Shown here one piece after another: positions 42,748 to 51,528 of a DNA stretch of 64,000 nt. The stretch's first letter is position 1. Every line of letters starts with the position of its first letter. Made by a program: the position numbers and the translations under genes. Origin of the DNA: Streptomyces umbrinus (GTDB lineage: Bacteria; Actinomycetota; Actinomycetes; Streptomycetales; Streptomycetaceae); contig NZ_JAUSZI010000002.1 of NCBI RefSeq assembly GCF_030817415.1, forward strand, positions 10,267,501 through 10,331,500. The letters run 5' to 3'. A model generated the notes under the pieces. It was not told where the DNA came from, made no database searches, and saw nothing but the letters and a program-made list of their open reading frames with translations.

Positions 42748-43281
42748 TCAGCGGTGTTTCAAAGGCGTGAGTTGCTCGATGTCGTACCTCGAACGCAGCT
42801 CCTCGATCGCGGCGTGGTCCGGCGGGCCACCCCCGTCGAGGATCTTCAGCAGCTCCTCGAAGTACCGTTCGTGATCCGGTGGAGGGGACGCCTGGAAGAA
42901 CATTTTGGCCGGATTCCCCGTGGGGTTGGCGAACGCATGCGGGCAACCGGGCGGTACGACGATCACCGTGCCCGGTGTCGCCCGTACGACCTGGTTGCCC
43001 GAACCGGACTGCCAGCGCTGCCAGTTGTCGGGTGTGCGGACGAGGGGCTCGAAGGCGAGCACGTCCAGCTCGCCCTCGAGCACGTAGAACAGCTCCTCGC
43101 TGCGCGAGTGGACGTGCGCGCCGACGTCGAAGCCCGGCGGGACGACGACCTCGAAGCTGGACGCCGTCCGGGAGTGCGTGCCGGTCACCTTGAAGGTCAC
43201 GTGCTGGGCCGGGGTACGGACCGTACGGCCGTGACCGGGCGGGACCAGCAGGCCTTCGGGCGGCGGCGTGAGGGCGGTCAC
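42748..43281 (-). CDS. Cupin-domain protein, likely quinone-forming oxygenase of the flaviolin pathway
   Basis: The GTG at 43281 overlaps the P450 stop (GTGA), giving 177 residues. A single cupin: GAHVHSRSEELFYVLEGELD (motif 1 with two H and E) and PGTVIVVPPGCPHAFANPTG (motif 2). In Streptomyces the rppA-P450-cupin trio makes flaviolin-type pigments, where a cupin (MomA-type) oxidises 1,3,6,8-tetrahydroxynaphthalene to flaviolin. That role is from context and recall. Confidence 0.75.
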   Translation of the reverse strand: MTALTPPPEGLLVPPGHGRTVRTPAQHVTFKVTGTHSRTASSFEVVVPPGFDVGAHVHSRSEELFYVLEGELDVLAFEPLVRTPDNWQRWQSGSGNQVVRATPGTVIVVPPGCPHAFANPTGNPAKMFFQASPPPDHERYFEELLKILDGGGPPDHAAIEELRSRYDIEQLTPLKHR

Positions 43282-44492
43282 CAGGTGACGGGCAGGGCCT
43301 CGGGCCCGCGGATCAGCGCGCCGCGCCGCCACGGCACCTCGTCCTCCGAGACCGACAGACGCAGCGTCGGGATCCGGTCGAGGAGCGTGTTCACGATCAG
43401 CTCCTGCTCCATGCGGGCCAGCATGCCGCCCACGCAGTAGTGCGGACCGTGCCCGAACGCCAGATGCGGGTTGGAGCCGCGCTCGAAGTCGATCCGGTCG
43501 GGGTCCGGGAAGACCTCCGGGTCGCGGTTGGCGGCCAGGTAGGAGACGTAGATCGGGTCGCCCTTGCTGATCCGTACGCCTCTGAGCACCACGTCCTCCG
43601 TGGCGATGCGGGACAGGCCGACGGCGTTGCGGTGCGGGATGTACCGGTGCAGTTCGTCGATCGCCTGCGGGCGCAGCTCCGGCTCGTCGCGGAGCCGGTC
43701 GAAGAGGGCGGGCCGGGTGAGGAGGACGTAGAGCATCTGGCCCGTGTTGTTCGTGACGGCCTCGCCGCCGATCTGGATCGGGCCGGCGAGCGCCATCGCC
43801 TCCTCCTCGGTGATGTCCCCCCGGCCCACCGCCGCGCCCAGCAGCGAGGTCACGTCCTCGCCGGTCGCGCCGCGGCGCTCGGCGATCAGCTTGGCGAAGT
43901 ACGCCTCCATGTCCCGCTTGGCCTGCTCGCTGACCTTCGCCCCCTGGGAGGAGGAGAGGATCGCCTGCGTCCACGTGTGGAGCGTGTGCCGGTCGGTGGC
44001 CGGGACGCCCATGAGCTCGCAGATGACGGTGATAGGGAACGGGGCCAGGACACGGTCGATGAGGTCGGCGGGCGGTCCGTCCCGCAGCATCTCGTCCACC
44101 ATCCCCTCAAGCGTCTTCTGGGCGCCGTCGCGCAGCCGCTCGATGCCGCGGGTCGTGAACGCGGCGTTCACCGCCCTGCGCAGCCTGCCGTGGTCGGGCT
44201 TGTCGACGAAGTTCATCGCGCTCGCCTGCGGGATGAAGTGCGGTGCGAGCCGGGTGACTTCGCGGCCGATCACCTCCGCGCGGCTGAACCGCGGGTCGTT
44301 CGTGACCAGCCGTACGTCCTCGTAGCGCGTGACCAGCCAGGCCCAGCCCTCGCCGTTGGGCAGCTGGATCCGGTTGATGGGCCCCTCGCGCATCAGCTCG
44401 GACAGGACGGGGTCGAAGTCGACCCCCGTGAGGTCCAGGGCCGGCCAGTGCCGTACCGGGGGTGTCGCCGTCGTCTCTTCGCTCATGGTCAT
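43278..44492 (-). CDS. Cytochrome P450, CYP158-like
   Basis: A 404-residue soluble P450. The heme loop is LAFGHGPHYCVGGMLARME with ligand C353; the K-helix ELHRYIPHR gives E..R; the I-helix GGEAVTNNTGQ has alanine-valine-threonine in the oxygen-binding stretch rather than AGxxT. Start at 44492 (MTMSEETTATPPV) or at an ATG six bases further in. Beside rppA it fits CYP158-type enzymes that couple flaviolin into dimers and trimers. It is two bases from the rppA stop and translationally coupled to the cupin. Confidence 0.88.
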   Translation of the reverse strand: MTMSEETTATPPVRHWPALDLTGVDFDPVLSELMREGPINRIQLPNGEGWAWLVTRYEDVRLVTNDPRFSRAEVIGREVTRLAPHFIPQASAMNFVDKPDHGRLRRAVNAAFTTRGIERLRDGAQKTLEGMVDEMLRDGPPADLIDRVLAPFPITVICELMGVPATDRHTLHTWTQAILSSSQGAKVSEQAKRDMEAYFAKLIAERRGATGEDVTSLLGAAVGRGDITEEEAMALAGPIQIGGEAVTNNTGQMLYVLLTRPALFDRLRDEPELRPQAIDELHRYIPHRNAVGLSRIATEDVVLRGVRISKGDPIYVSYLAANRDPEVFPDPDRIDFERGSNPHLAFGHGPHYCVGGMLARMEQELIVNTLLDRIPTLRLSVSEDEVPWRRGALIRGPEALPVTW

Positions 44493-44493
44493 G

Positions 44494-45558
44494 TCATGCC
44501 GTTTCTTCGTCTGAACGATGCCAGCGGCCCAGCGCCATCTCGGCCGTGATCCCCGGCCCGAAGCCGGCGAGCAGTCCGCGTGCCTGGTGGTGGGAGCCGC
44601 CCTCGTCGAACAGCCGGCGCAGTGCGTCCAGGACGACGGCGCTGGCGATGTTCCCGTACTCGGTGAGCGTCGCCCGGCTGAACCGGAAGGCCTCCGGTGC
44701 CACTTGGAGGAACGTGCTGAGGTCGTCGAGGATCCGCGGACCGCCGGCGTGGATGATGTAGAAGTCCAGGTCGGAGGCGTCCCAGCCGTGCAGGCCCGCC
44801 AGGTCCTTCAGAGCGGGGGCGAGCGGTTCCATCGTGGTCGGCACCCGCTTGTCCAGCAGGAAGTGGAAGCCGGTGGCCCGGACGTCGTACATGATCCAGT
44901 CCTCGGTCTTGGGGATCAGGTACGAGCCGTTGCGCTCCAGGCGGATGCCCTCGCCGCCGCGTCCGCGGACGACGGCCGCGGCTATCCCGTCCCCGAAGAG
45001 GCCGTTGCACAGCAGCGAGCCGACGCCCAGGTCGGTCGGCTGGTAGCACAGCGAGCAGAACTCGCAGGCCACGATGAGGGCGTTGGCCTCGGGATAGGCC
45101 GTGCAGAAGTCGTGCGCCCGGTTGATCGCCGCGCCCCCGGCGGCACAACCGAGCTGCGCTATCGGCAGCTGGCGCGTGTCGCTGGAGAACTCCATCGAGT
45201 TGATCAGCCAGGCCGTGAGCGAGGGCATCATGAAGCCCGTGCACGAGACGTAGATGATCACGTCTATGTCGGCGGCCAGGACTCCCGCCTCTTCGAGCGC
45301 CCGCTGCACGACAGCCGGCACGCGGGCCTTCGCCTCGGCCTCGTAGGCCTTGTTGCGCTCCTCGAAGCCCGGGTGCTTCAGGGTTTCCTCGATGGGCCGC
45401 ACGATGTGCCGGGTGCGTACGCCGGTGTTCTCGATCAACCGGAGCGCGAGCGGCAGCTGGGGGTGATCGGGGTGACGGGAGCGCGCCAGCTCCAGCGTCT
45501 CCTCCATCGTGATCACGTATTCCGGAACGGAGACCGCGGGTCTGCACAAAGTCGCCAT
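44494..45558 (-). CDS. rppA: Type III polyketide synthase, 1,3,6,8-tetrahydroxynaphthalene synthase
   Basis: A 354-residue chalcone-synthase-fold enzyme. The catalytic triad is at the family positions: C138 in AQLGCAAGG, H270 in FYIIHAGGP and N303 in EYGNIASA; C106 in YVSCTGFMMP, a residue noted for RppA, is also present. It condenses five malonyl-CoA into tetrahydroxynaphthalene, precursor of flaviolin pigments. It is the first gene of the rppA-P450-cupin operon, divergent from a TenA-like gene. Confidence 0.95.
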   Translation of the reverse strand: MATLCRPAVSVPEYVITMEETLELARSRHPDHPQLPLALRLIENTGVRTRHIVRPIEETLKHPGFEERNKAYEAEAKARVPAVVQRALEEAGVLAADIDVIIYVSCTGFMMPSLTAWLINSMEFSSDTRQLPIAQLGCAAGGAAINRAHDFCTAYPEANALIVACEFCSLCYQPTDLGVGSLLCNGLFGDGIAAAVVRGRGGEGIRLERNGSYLIPKTEDWIMYDVRATGFHFLLDKRVPTTMEPLAPALKDLAGLHGWDASDLDFYIIHAGGPRILDDLSTFLQVAPEAFRFSRATLTEYGNIASAVVLDALRRLFDEGGSHHQARGLLAGFGPGITAEMALGRWHRSDEETA

Positions 45559-45736
45559 GTGCCTGCGCCTTCTCTCGCCCGCCGGGAACTCCCTCTCCTC
45601 GGCGGAAGGGTGGTTCCACCACGATCACCCGGCGCGGCGGGGATATCGCGCCGGGTTACTCCAGATCGGGGACCCGGGGCCGGCGTGGCACCCTGGTCGC
45701 AGGGTCAGCGAGTCAGCCGAACCGAAGGAGTACGCG

Positions 45737-46429
45737 ATGACGCGGACGGCCAGGGAACTGCTGGAGAGCACCACCGGAAAGCTCGCCCCCGACCCCCACG
45801 CCAACCGGCTCCTCCCGCTGATCGCCCGGGGAGCGGCCCGCCGCGACACGCTCGCGGCCCTCGCCCTCGAACAGCGCCATGTCATCGCCGCGGACCGCCG
45901 CGCCTTCCTCCACCTGGCCGAACGGTCGGCCGCGGCGGGGACGACCGCGGGTCCCGAGTGCGCGGCCTTCTTCGGCATGCTCGCGGAGGGCGAGACATTG
46001 GCCCAGGACCGGCTCGGGGCGTACGCGGCGGCCTGCGGCGTGGACACGGCACGGGAGGCGGCGTACGAGCCCCTCGCCGACTGCCAGGCCTATCCCGCGT
46101 ACGTCGCCTGGCTGGCCCTCAACGGCTCACCGGCCGAGGTGGTCCTCGCCCTCAGCGCCAACTTCGCGGCCTGGGGCGGCTATTGCGCCACGATCGCCGA
46201 GTCCCTGCGCCGCCACTACGGCTTCGACGACGAGCCCTGCGGCTTCTTCGACTTCTTCGCCGAGCCCGCACCCGAGCTGGAGCAGAGGGCCCTGGCAGCT
46301 GTGCAGGGAGGCCTCGACGCCGGGGGGCTGAACGAGAGCGACGTCCACCATTACGGCCGCCTGCTACAGACCTACGAGACGAAGTTCTGGCACGCACTGT
46401 GGGAACTGGACCAGCGGATCGCCCCGTAA
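45737..46429 (+). CDS. TenA/heme-oxygenase-fold protein
   Basis: A 230-residue all-helical protein from the ATG at 45737 behind GGAG. It reads like the TenA/thiaminase-2 family or PqqC-like fold (AFLHLAERSAAAGTTAGPEC, AYPAYVAWLALNGSPAEVVL, FFDFFAEPAPELEQ, TYETKFWHALWEL). The usual TenA active-site cysteine pattern is not clear. It is divergent from rppA; any link to the pigment cluster is unproved. A dispersed-repeat variant follows directly. Confidence 0.65.
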   Translation: MTRTARELLESTTGKLAPDPHANRLLPLIARGAARRDTLAALALEQRHVIAADRRAFLHLAERSAAAGTTAGPECAAFFGMLAEGETLAQDRLGAYAAACGVDTAREAAYEPLADCQAYPAYVAWLALNGSPAEVVLALSANFAAWGGYCATIAESLRRHYGFDDEPCGFFDFFAEPAPELEQRALAAVQGGLDAGGLNESDVHHYGRLLQTYETKFWHALWELDQRIAP

Positions 46430-46500
46430 GGGGCGCGGGGCTGTATCAATTTGCGGCTCCGCCGCGTGGGCGCGACCAGCCACAACGAACCCGCAGCGTT
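46428..46500. repeat. Variant dispersed repeat, copy 6
   Basis: Starts AAGGGGCGCGGGG like the others, then carries a GCGGCTCCGCCGC hairpin (46454-46466) and GCGACCAGCCACAACGAACC. It lies after the TenA-like gene and before the convergent DUF6213 gene. Confidence 0.65.
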
Positions 46501-46524
46501 CAGACGACCTCAGAAACGACACCC

Positions 46525-46764
46525 CTAGCCGGACGCACTCCCACTGCTGTGCGCGATGCACGCCACATCAATCCGGTCGGCAAGCTTCGCAAGCTCAATG
46601 GTGAGCGCGGCGACGGTGTCCTCGTCGAGCCCATCCTGTCCCGCCTCCACCAGATGCAGCCACCGACCACCCATCGTTCGCAGGAGCTTGCTCACGTCGG
46701 CCGCGGAAACCTGCAAGGTACCGCGGTCGTCGACGATCAGAGGCAGGGTCACTTCGCGGTTCAC
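46525..46764 (-). CDS. DUF6213-like small protein
   Basis: The GTG at 46764 gives 79 residues: VNREVTLPLIVDDRGTLQVS, then MGGRWLHLVEAGQDGLDEDT and VAALTIELAKLADRIDVACI. I recall this conserved Streptomyces protein as DUF6213; its function is unknown. It begins 25 bases after the aldehyde dehydrogenase stop on the same strand and is probably co-transcribed. Confidence 0.7.
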   Translation of the reverse strand: MNREVTLPLIVDDRGTLQVSAADVSKLLRTMGGRWLHLVEAGQDGLDEDTVAALTIELAKLADRIDVACIAHSSGSASG

Positions 46765-46789
46765 AGAGGGGATCGTAGCTCCGGAACGC

Positions 46790-48175
46790 TCACGCTCCGT
46801 GCCATACGGTGGTGATGTTGCAGAACTCTCGGATTCCGTGTCCCGACAGCTCACGCCCGTAACCGGACCGCTTCACCCCGCCGAACGGGAACGACGGGTG
46901 GGACGCCGTCATCCCGTTGACGTACACGCCGCCCGCCTCCAGATCACGTACGAAACGGTCGATCTCGGTCTCGTCGCGGGTCCAGACGTTGGAACTCAAC
47001 CCGAACGGCGTGTCGTTGGCGATCGCCAGGGCCTCGTCGAGATCGGCGGCGCGGTAGAGCGTCGCCACCGGTCCGAAGGCCTCCTCCAGGTGGATGCGCA
47101 TCTCAGGGGTGATGTCGGCGAGGACGGTCGGCGGGTAGTACCAGCCGGACCCGTCGGGGCGCTCGCCGCCGCACAGGACGGTCGCGCCGCTCTCGACGGC
47201 GTCGTCGACGAGCTCCTCCAGGTCGCCGCGACCCTGTTCGGTGGAGAGCGGGCCGACGTCCGTGGTCTCGTCCAGGGGGTCGCCCACCGTCAGGGCCTTC
47301 ATGCCCGCCGTGAAGCGCTCGGCGAAGGCGTCGAAGACGTCCGTGTGCACGATGAAACGCTTGGCGGCGATGCACGACTGCCCGTTGTTCTGAACCCGGG
47401 CCGTCACGGCGATCTGAGCCGCCCGTTCGACGTCCGCCGACGGCATCACCACGTACGGGTCGCTGCCGCCGAGCTCCAGGACCGTCTTCTTGACCTCGTC
47501 CCCGGCGACCGACGCGACCGCGCGGCCCGCCGGTTCGCTGCCGGTCAGGGTGGCCGCCTTGATCCGCGGGTCGCGCAGGACGTCCTCGACCGCGCCCGAG
47601 CCGATGAGGAGGGTCTGGAAACAGCCCTCCGGGTAGCCCGCCCGGCGGAACAGGTCCTCCAGGTAGAGGGCGGTCTGCGGGACGTTCGAGGCGTGCTTGA
47701 GCAGGCCGACGTTGCCCGCCATCAGCGCGGGCGCGGCGAAGCGGATCACCTGCCAGAGCGGGAAGTTCCACGGCATGACCGCCAGGACCGGGCCGAGCGG
47801 GCGGTAGCGCACGAGGACGCGGGAGGCGCCGGAGTCCTGCGCGTCGGCCGGGTCGCCCTCCTCGTCGGCAAGGAGCTTCTCGGCGTGATCGGCGTACCAG
47901 CGCATCGCCTTCGCGCACTTGGCGGCCTCCGCGCGGGCCTGCTTGACCGGCTTGCCCATCTCCGTCGTCATCACGCGGGCGATGTCCTGCGCGTCCTCGT
48001 CGAGCAGGTCGGCGGCGCGGTGCATCAGCGTTGAGCGCTCCGCGAGCGAGGTTGTGCGGTGGGTGTGGAAGGCGGCCTCGGCTGTCGCGAGCCGGTGTTC
48101 GATCTCCTCGGGGCCCAAGGCGTCGTAGGTCTTGAGCGTCTCGCCGGTTGCCGGGTTCACGGTGGCGATGGGCAT
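46790..48175 (-). CDS. NAD(P)-dependent aldehyde dehydrogenase, succinate-semialdehyde type
   Basis: A 461-residue ALDH starting MPIATVNPATGETLKTYDAL. Motifs: MPWNFPLWQVIRFAAPALMA (substrate/cofactor channel), the general-base glutamate in VLELGGSDPYVVM, the nucleophile cysteine in NNGQSCIAAKRFIV and FGLSSNVWT. The shortened GabD2-type length and SFPFGGVKRSGYGRELS end fit succinate-semialdehyde dehydrogenases. The substrate is inferred. Confidence 0.9.
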   Translation of the reverse strand: MPIATVNPATGETLKTYDALGPEEIEHRLATAEAAFHTHRTTSLAERSTLMHRAADLLDEDAQDIARVMTTEMGKPVKQARAEAAKCAKAMRWYADHAEKLLADEEGDPADAQDSGASRVLVRYRPLGPVLAVMPWNFPLWQVIRFAAPALMAGNVGLLKHASNVPQTALYLEDLFRRAGYPEGCFQTLLIGSGAVEDVLRDPRIKAATLTGSEPAGRAVASVAGDEVKKTVLELGGSDPYVVMPSADVERAAQIAVTARVQNNGQSCIAAKRFIVHTDVFDAFAERFTAGMKALTVGDPLDETTDVGPLSTEQGRGDLEELVDDAVESGATVLCGGERPDGSGWYYPPTVLADITPEMRIHLEEAFGPVATLYRAADLDEALAIANDTPFGLSSNVWTRDETEIDRFVRDLEAGGVYVNGMTASHPSFPFGGVKRSGYGRELSGHGIREFCNITTVWHGA

Positions 48176-48271
48176 GGCTGTGACCTCCTGATGCAGGGTG
48201 TGCCTTCGACCCTCTCGCTGGGTGGGAGGTGCCGCAACGTGTGGTACTCAAAGCGCGGGCCGTATCTGGCT

Positions 48272-48303
48272 GGTCGCGCAGTTCCCCGCGCCCCCAAAGG
48301 GCG
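48272..48303. repeat. Dispersed palindromic repeat, copy 7
   Basis: Carries CGCGCAGTTCCCCGCGCCCC and a following short GGGCGCG complement, in the gap between the NUDIX stop and the aldehyde dehydrogenase start. Confidence 0.8.
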
Positions 48304-48330
48304 CGTTCCACTGCACGCGTGCCCTTGGAG

Positions 48331-48801
48331 CTAGCCCGTATGCCCTTCGAGGCGGTCCAGGAATGTTGTCTGGGCCTTGACTAGGAGGGGGCGTGCTCGG
48401 GCCGGGCTCAGCCATTCCACTCTGTCCAGTTCGGGGAACTCCTGGACCCGGCCCGAGCCCGGCGGCCATTCCATCGTGAATGTGCCGGGGATCATCGTTT
48501 TCACGTCCAGGTCCGCCTCGATGGCCCAGACCGTGACGACCTTGCGGTTGGTCTGGGTGACCTCGCCGAGGGGGATGGGGTCGCCGTCGGGAGGCGGGAG
48601 CCCCAGTTCCTCCTGGAACTCTCGGCGTGCCGCGTCCCAGGCCGGTTCGTCGGGCTCGTACTCGCCCTTCGGTACGGTCCAGGCTCCGGCGTCGCGACGG
48701 GAGAAGAACGGGCCGCCCATGTGGCCCAGGAGTACCTCGACGCCGTGGTCGGTGCGGCGGAACAGGAGCAGGCCCGCGCTGCGTTTCGCGGTGGCGGTCA
48801 C
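48331..48801 (-). CDS. NUDIX hydrolase (diadenosine-polyphosphate type)
   Basis: The GTG at 48801 overlaps the DNA ligase stop (GTGA) and gives 156 residues. The NUDIX box is GEYEPDEPAWDAARREFQEE followed by LG (GX5EX7REUXEEXGU, with A and F variations). The N-terminus RSAGLLLFRRTDHGVEVLLG matches Ap4A-type/MutT-like pyrophosphohydrolases. Coupling to an ATP-dependent ligase suggests a joint role in DNA repair or nucleotide housekeeping. Confidence 0.88.
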   Translation of the reverse strand: MTATAKRSAGLLLFRRTDHGVEVLLGHMGGPFFSRRDAGAWTVPKGEYEPDEPAWDAARREFQEELGLPPPDGDPIPLGEVTQTNRKVVTVWAIEADLDVKTMIPGTFTMEWPPGSGRVQEFPELDRVEWLSPARARPLLVKAQTTFLDRLEGHTG

Positions 48802-50345
48802 GGGGTGACCTCCGGGTGCGTGGCGAGCAGGGTTTCCACGGTGTCGGCCTGTGCCGGGGTCTTGTCCTCGCGGTAGCGCACGACCCGGGCGAAGCGGAGG
48901 GTCACGCCCGCCGGGTAGCGAGTGGAGCGCTGCAGACCGTCGTACGCGATCTCGACGACGAGTTCGGGACGGACGGTCACGACCCAGCCGTTGTCCTCGA
49001 CGGCGAGTTCCTGGAGCCGTTCGGTCTGCCAGGCCAGCATCACGTCCGTCAGCCCTTTGAAGGTCTTGCCCAGCATGGCGAAGGAGCCGTCCGGATTGCG
49101 GGCACCCAGATGCAGGTTGGAGAGCTTGCCGGTGCGCCGCCCGTGACCCCACTCGGCGGCCAGCACGACCAGGTCCAGGGTGTGTACGGGTTTGACCTTC
49201 AGCCAGGAGGCACCGCGGCGGCCCGCGCTGTACGGGGCGTCGAGGGCCTTGAGTACGACGCCCTCGTGGCCGCGCTTCAGCGTGTCGGTGAGGAACTGTT
49301 CGGCGGCGGCCCGCGCCCGCTCGTCCGCCGGGTCCGCCACGAGGGTGCGGCGTACGCGCATCGGCTCGGGAACCAGACGGGCCAGCTCGGTGTGGCGCTC
49401 CGCGAACGGCAGGTCGAGCAGGTCTCGGCCGTCCACGGAGAGCGCGTCGAAGAAGACGGGGGAGACGGGGACGGCCTCGGCGGCCGTGGCGACGTCCACG
49501 CGGGAGCCAACGCGGCCAGCGATGTCCTGGAACGACCGCGGCCGCCCGCCCTCGTCGAACGCGATGACCTCACCGTCGAGGATGAAGTGCTCACCCTTCA
49601 ACTCCCGTGCGGCGGAGGTGAGTTCGGGCAGCCGGTCCGTGATGTCGTCCAGTGTGCGGGTGTAGAGGCGTACGTCGTCGCCGTCGCGGTGGACCTGGAC
49701 GCGGATGCCGTCCAGCTTCTCCTCGACCGCGCACGCGCCGAGCTTGTCGGTCGCCTCGGCGACCGACGAGGCGCTGTGCGCGAGCATCGGCTGGACGGGA
49801 CGGCCGACGGTGAGCCGGAACTCGGTGAGAGCCCCCGGTCCGTCGGCGAGCAGCCGCTCGGCCACGGTCTGGAGCGAACCCGCCAGCATCACCGCCCGCC
49901 GTACGTCGGCGGAGGGCGCGCCCGTCGCCTGGGCGAGGCCCTCCACGGCGACGGCATCCAGGGCGCCCTGACGCACCTCACCGCCGATCAGCCCGAGCAG
50001 GAACCGCTGCTCGGGCTCCGTGCACGCACCCATCAACTCGCCGACCAGTCGAGCCCGTTCGGCCTGGGAGCCGGCGCCGGAGACCTTGCCGAGATCCGTG
50101 AGGCGGGCGTCCACCTCCCGCACGGTCAGCGTGGGTTCCTCGGCGGGCGGGACGGGTGTGCCGAGGATCTTCCAGCCGATGCCGAGCCGCCCCTGGGGAA
50201 GGCGGCCCGCCAGATACGGGATGACGATCGGCACGTCGTCCGCCTCGGCGTCCCGGAACAGCTCCGCGAGCAGAGCCGTCTTCCGGGACCGCGCCGAGGT
50301 GGCGGCGACCTCCTGGGACACACGGGCGAGCCGGTGCAGCAGCAT
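48798..50345 (-). CDS. ATP-dependent DNA ligase (LigB-like)
   Basis: A 515-residue ligase from the ATG at 50345. Order: N-terminal DNA-binding domain (about 1-180), adenylation domain with the nucleophile K210 in VEEKLDGIRVQVHRDG, HFILDGEVIAFDEGG, PFAERHTELARLVPEPMRVR, EGVVLKALDAPYSAGRRGAS and WLKVKPVHTLDLVV, then an OB-fold (WVVTVRPELVVEIAYDGLQR). It seals nicks using ATP as an accessory to the NAD-dependent LigA. Immediately upstream is a 15-base tandem repeat (50377-50421). Confidence 0.93.
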   Translation of the reverse strand: MLLHRLARVSQEVAATSARSRKTALLAELFRDAEADDVPIVIPYLAGRLPQGRLGIGWKILGTPVPPAEEPTLTVREVDARLTDLGKVSGAGSQAERARLVGELMGACTEPEQRFLLGLIGGEVRQGALDAVAVEGLAQATGAPSADVRRAVMLAGSLQTVAERLLADGPGALTEFRLTVGRPVQPMLAHSASSVAEATDKLGACAVEEKLDGIRVQVHRDGDDVRLYTRTLDDITDRLPELTSAARELKGEHFILDGEVIAFDEGGRPRSFQDIAGRVGSRVDVATAAEAVPVSPVFFDALSVDGRDLLDLPFAERHTELARLVPEPMRVRRTLVADPADERARAAAEQFLTDTLKRGHEGVVLKALDAPYSAGRRGASWLKVKPVHTLDLVVLAAEWGHGRRTGKLSNLHLGARNPDGSFAMLGKTFKGLTDVMLAWQTERLQELAVEDNGWVVTVRPELVVEIAYDGLQRSTRYPAGVTLRFARVVRYREDKTPAQADTVETLLATHPEVTP

Positions 50346-50376
50346 GGAGCCATGGTGCAACGGAGGCGCCCGATCC

Positions 50377-50421
50377 ACACCCGCACGGCGGACACCCGCA
50401 CGGCGGACACCCGCAGGGCAG
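50377..50421. repeat. 15-base tandem repeat, about three copies
   Basis: ACACCCGCACGGCGG occurs at 50377 and 50392, with a diverged third unit at 50407. It lies in the leader of the DNA ligase gene. Confidence 0.7.
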
Positions 50422-50515
50422 GGTCTTCGGCCCGCGTCCGCCCGCCCTACGTCTGCGCCCGGCCCACCCCTTCGGCCGGTGCTCGCCCAGCCCGCGTCCG
50501 CGGATCTGCCTCGGG

Positions 50516-51451
50516 CTACGCCCCCACGGCCGCGTCGAGGTCCGTGAAGAGCAGTTCGCCGTTGATCGTGGCTCCTGCCCGGTAGCCGCCGCTCGCCGCG
50601 TTCACCACCTGCTCGCCGAAACCGATCGCGTTGCCCGCCGCCCAGACGCCGGGCACGCTGGTCAGACCCGTCGGGTCGACCACGGCGTACGTGCCGAACG
50701 GTGTCTCCTGCAGTTCGGCGCCGAGCCGCTCCAGGAGGCCGGTGCGCGGGATCGCCCGGGGTGCGACGAACAGGACCGAGCGCTCGTGCGTCGTGCCGTC
50801 CGCGAGCCGGATCCCGGTGAGCCGGTCGTCCTCGACGACCAGCCCGGCGACCTCGCCGGGCACCACGTCGACCCCGGCCGCGGCGAGCCTGCGCAGATCC
50901 TCGTCCGCGAGTTCGTCCTCGGCGACCGTGTGCAGGAAGAGGGTCACGTCCTTCGACCACTGGGAGACCATCAGCGCCTGGTGGACGCCCATGGGGGTCG
51001 TGGCGAGCACGCCGAAGGCCTGGTCCCGTACCTCCCAGCCATGGCAGTACGGGCAGTGCAGCACGTCCCGCCCGAAGCGCTCGGCGACACCCGGCACCTT
51101 GGGCAGTTCGTCCGCGAGGCCGGTGGCGACGACCAGTCGGCGCCCGTGCACCGTGCGCCCGCCTTCGAGCGTCACGTCGAACTCCCCGTCCGCGTCCTTG
51201 GCCACGTCCACCGCCCGGTCCCGGACGAGTTCGACGCCGTAGCGCGTGATCTCCTCGCGTCCCACGGCGAGGAACTCCATCGGCGACATGCCGTCCCGCG
51301 ACAGATAGCCCTGCATGTGCGCGGCGGGCGCGTTGCGCGGCTCGCCCGTGTCGATCACGAGCACACTCCGTCGTGCGCGTCCCAGGACGAGCGCGGCGGA
51401 CAGTCCGGCCGCGCCGCCTCCGACGACGACCACTTCGTACCTCTCGGTCAT
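50516..51451 (-). CDS. Thioredoxin-reductase-like FAD/NAD(P) oxidoreductase
   Basis: MTERYEVVVVGGGAAGLSAA at 51451 gives 311 residues. FAD fold VVVGGGAAGLSAALVLGRAR; a CPYC pair in HCPYCHGWEVRD (thioredoxin-reductase CxxC position); C-terminal FAD segment VPGVWAAGNAIGFGEQVVNA. The NADPH motif is weak (VLATTPMGV in place of GGG.SA), so it may be a ferredoxin-type or dithiol oxidase relative. It is divergent from the XRE regulator, probably its controller. Confidence 0.8.
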   Translation of the reverse strand: MTERYEVVVVGGGAAGLSAALVLGRARRSVLVIDTGEPRNAPAAHMQGYLSRDGMSPMEFLAVGREEITRYGVELVRDRAVDVAKDADGEFDVTLEGGRTVHGRRLVVATGLADELPKVPGVAERFGRDVLHCPYCHGWEVRDQAFGVLATTPMGVHQALMVSQWSKDVTLFLHTVAEDELADEDLRRLAAAGVDVVPGEVAGLVVEDDRLTGIRLADGTTHERSVLFVAPRAIPRTGLLERLGAELQETPFGTYAVVDPTGLTSVPGVWAAGNAIGFGEQVVNAASGGYRAGATINGELLFTDLDAAVGA

Positions 51452-51493
51452 GGTGACCACCTCCACTGAGAAGGTCGCTCACCTCCTGCCGTA

Positions 51494-51522
51494 TTGACAA
51501 ACATCTTTGCCGAAACTGCAAT
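51494..51522 (+). promoter_or_regulatory. Putative -35/-10 promoter of the XRE-cupin gene
   Basis: TTGACA (51494-51499) and TGCAAT (51517-51522) are 17 bases apart. The predicted transcript would start at or next to the ATG at 51529, which suggests a leaderless mRNA. Confidence 0.5.
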
Positions 51523-51528
51523 GAAGAG

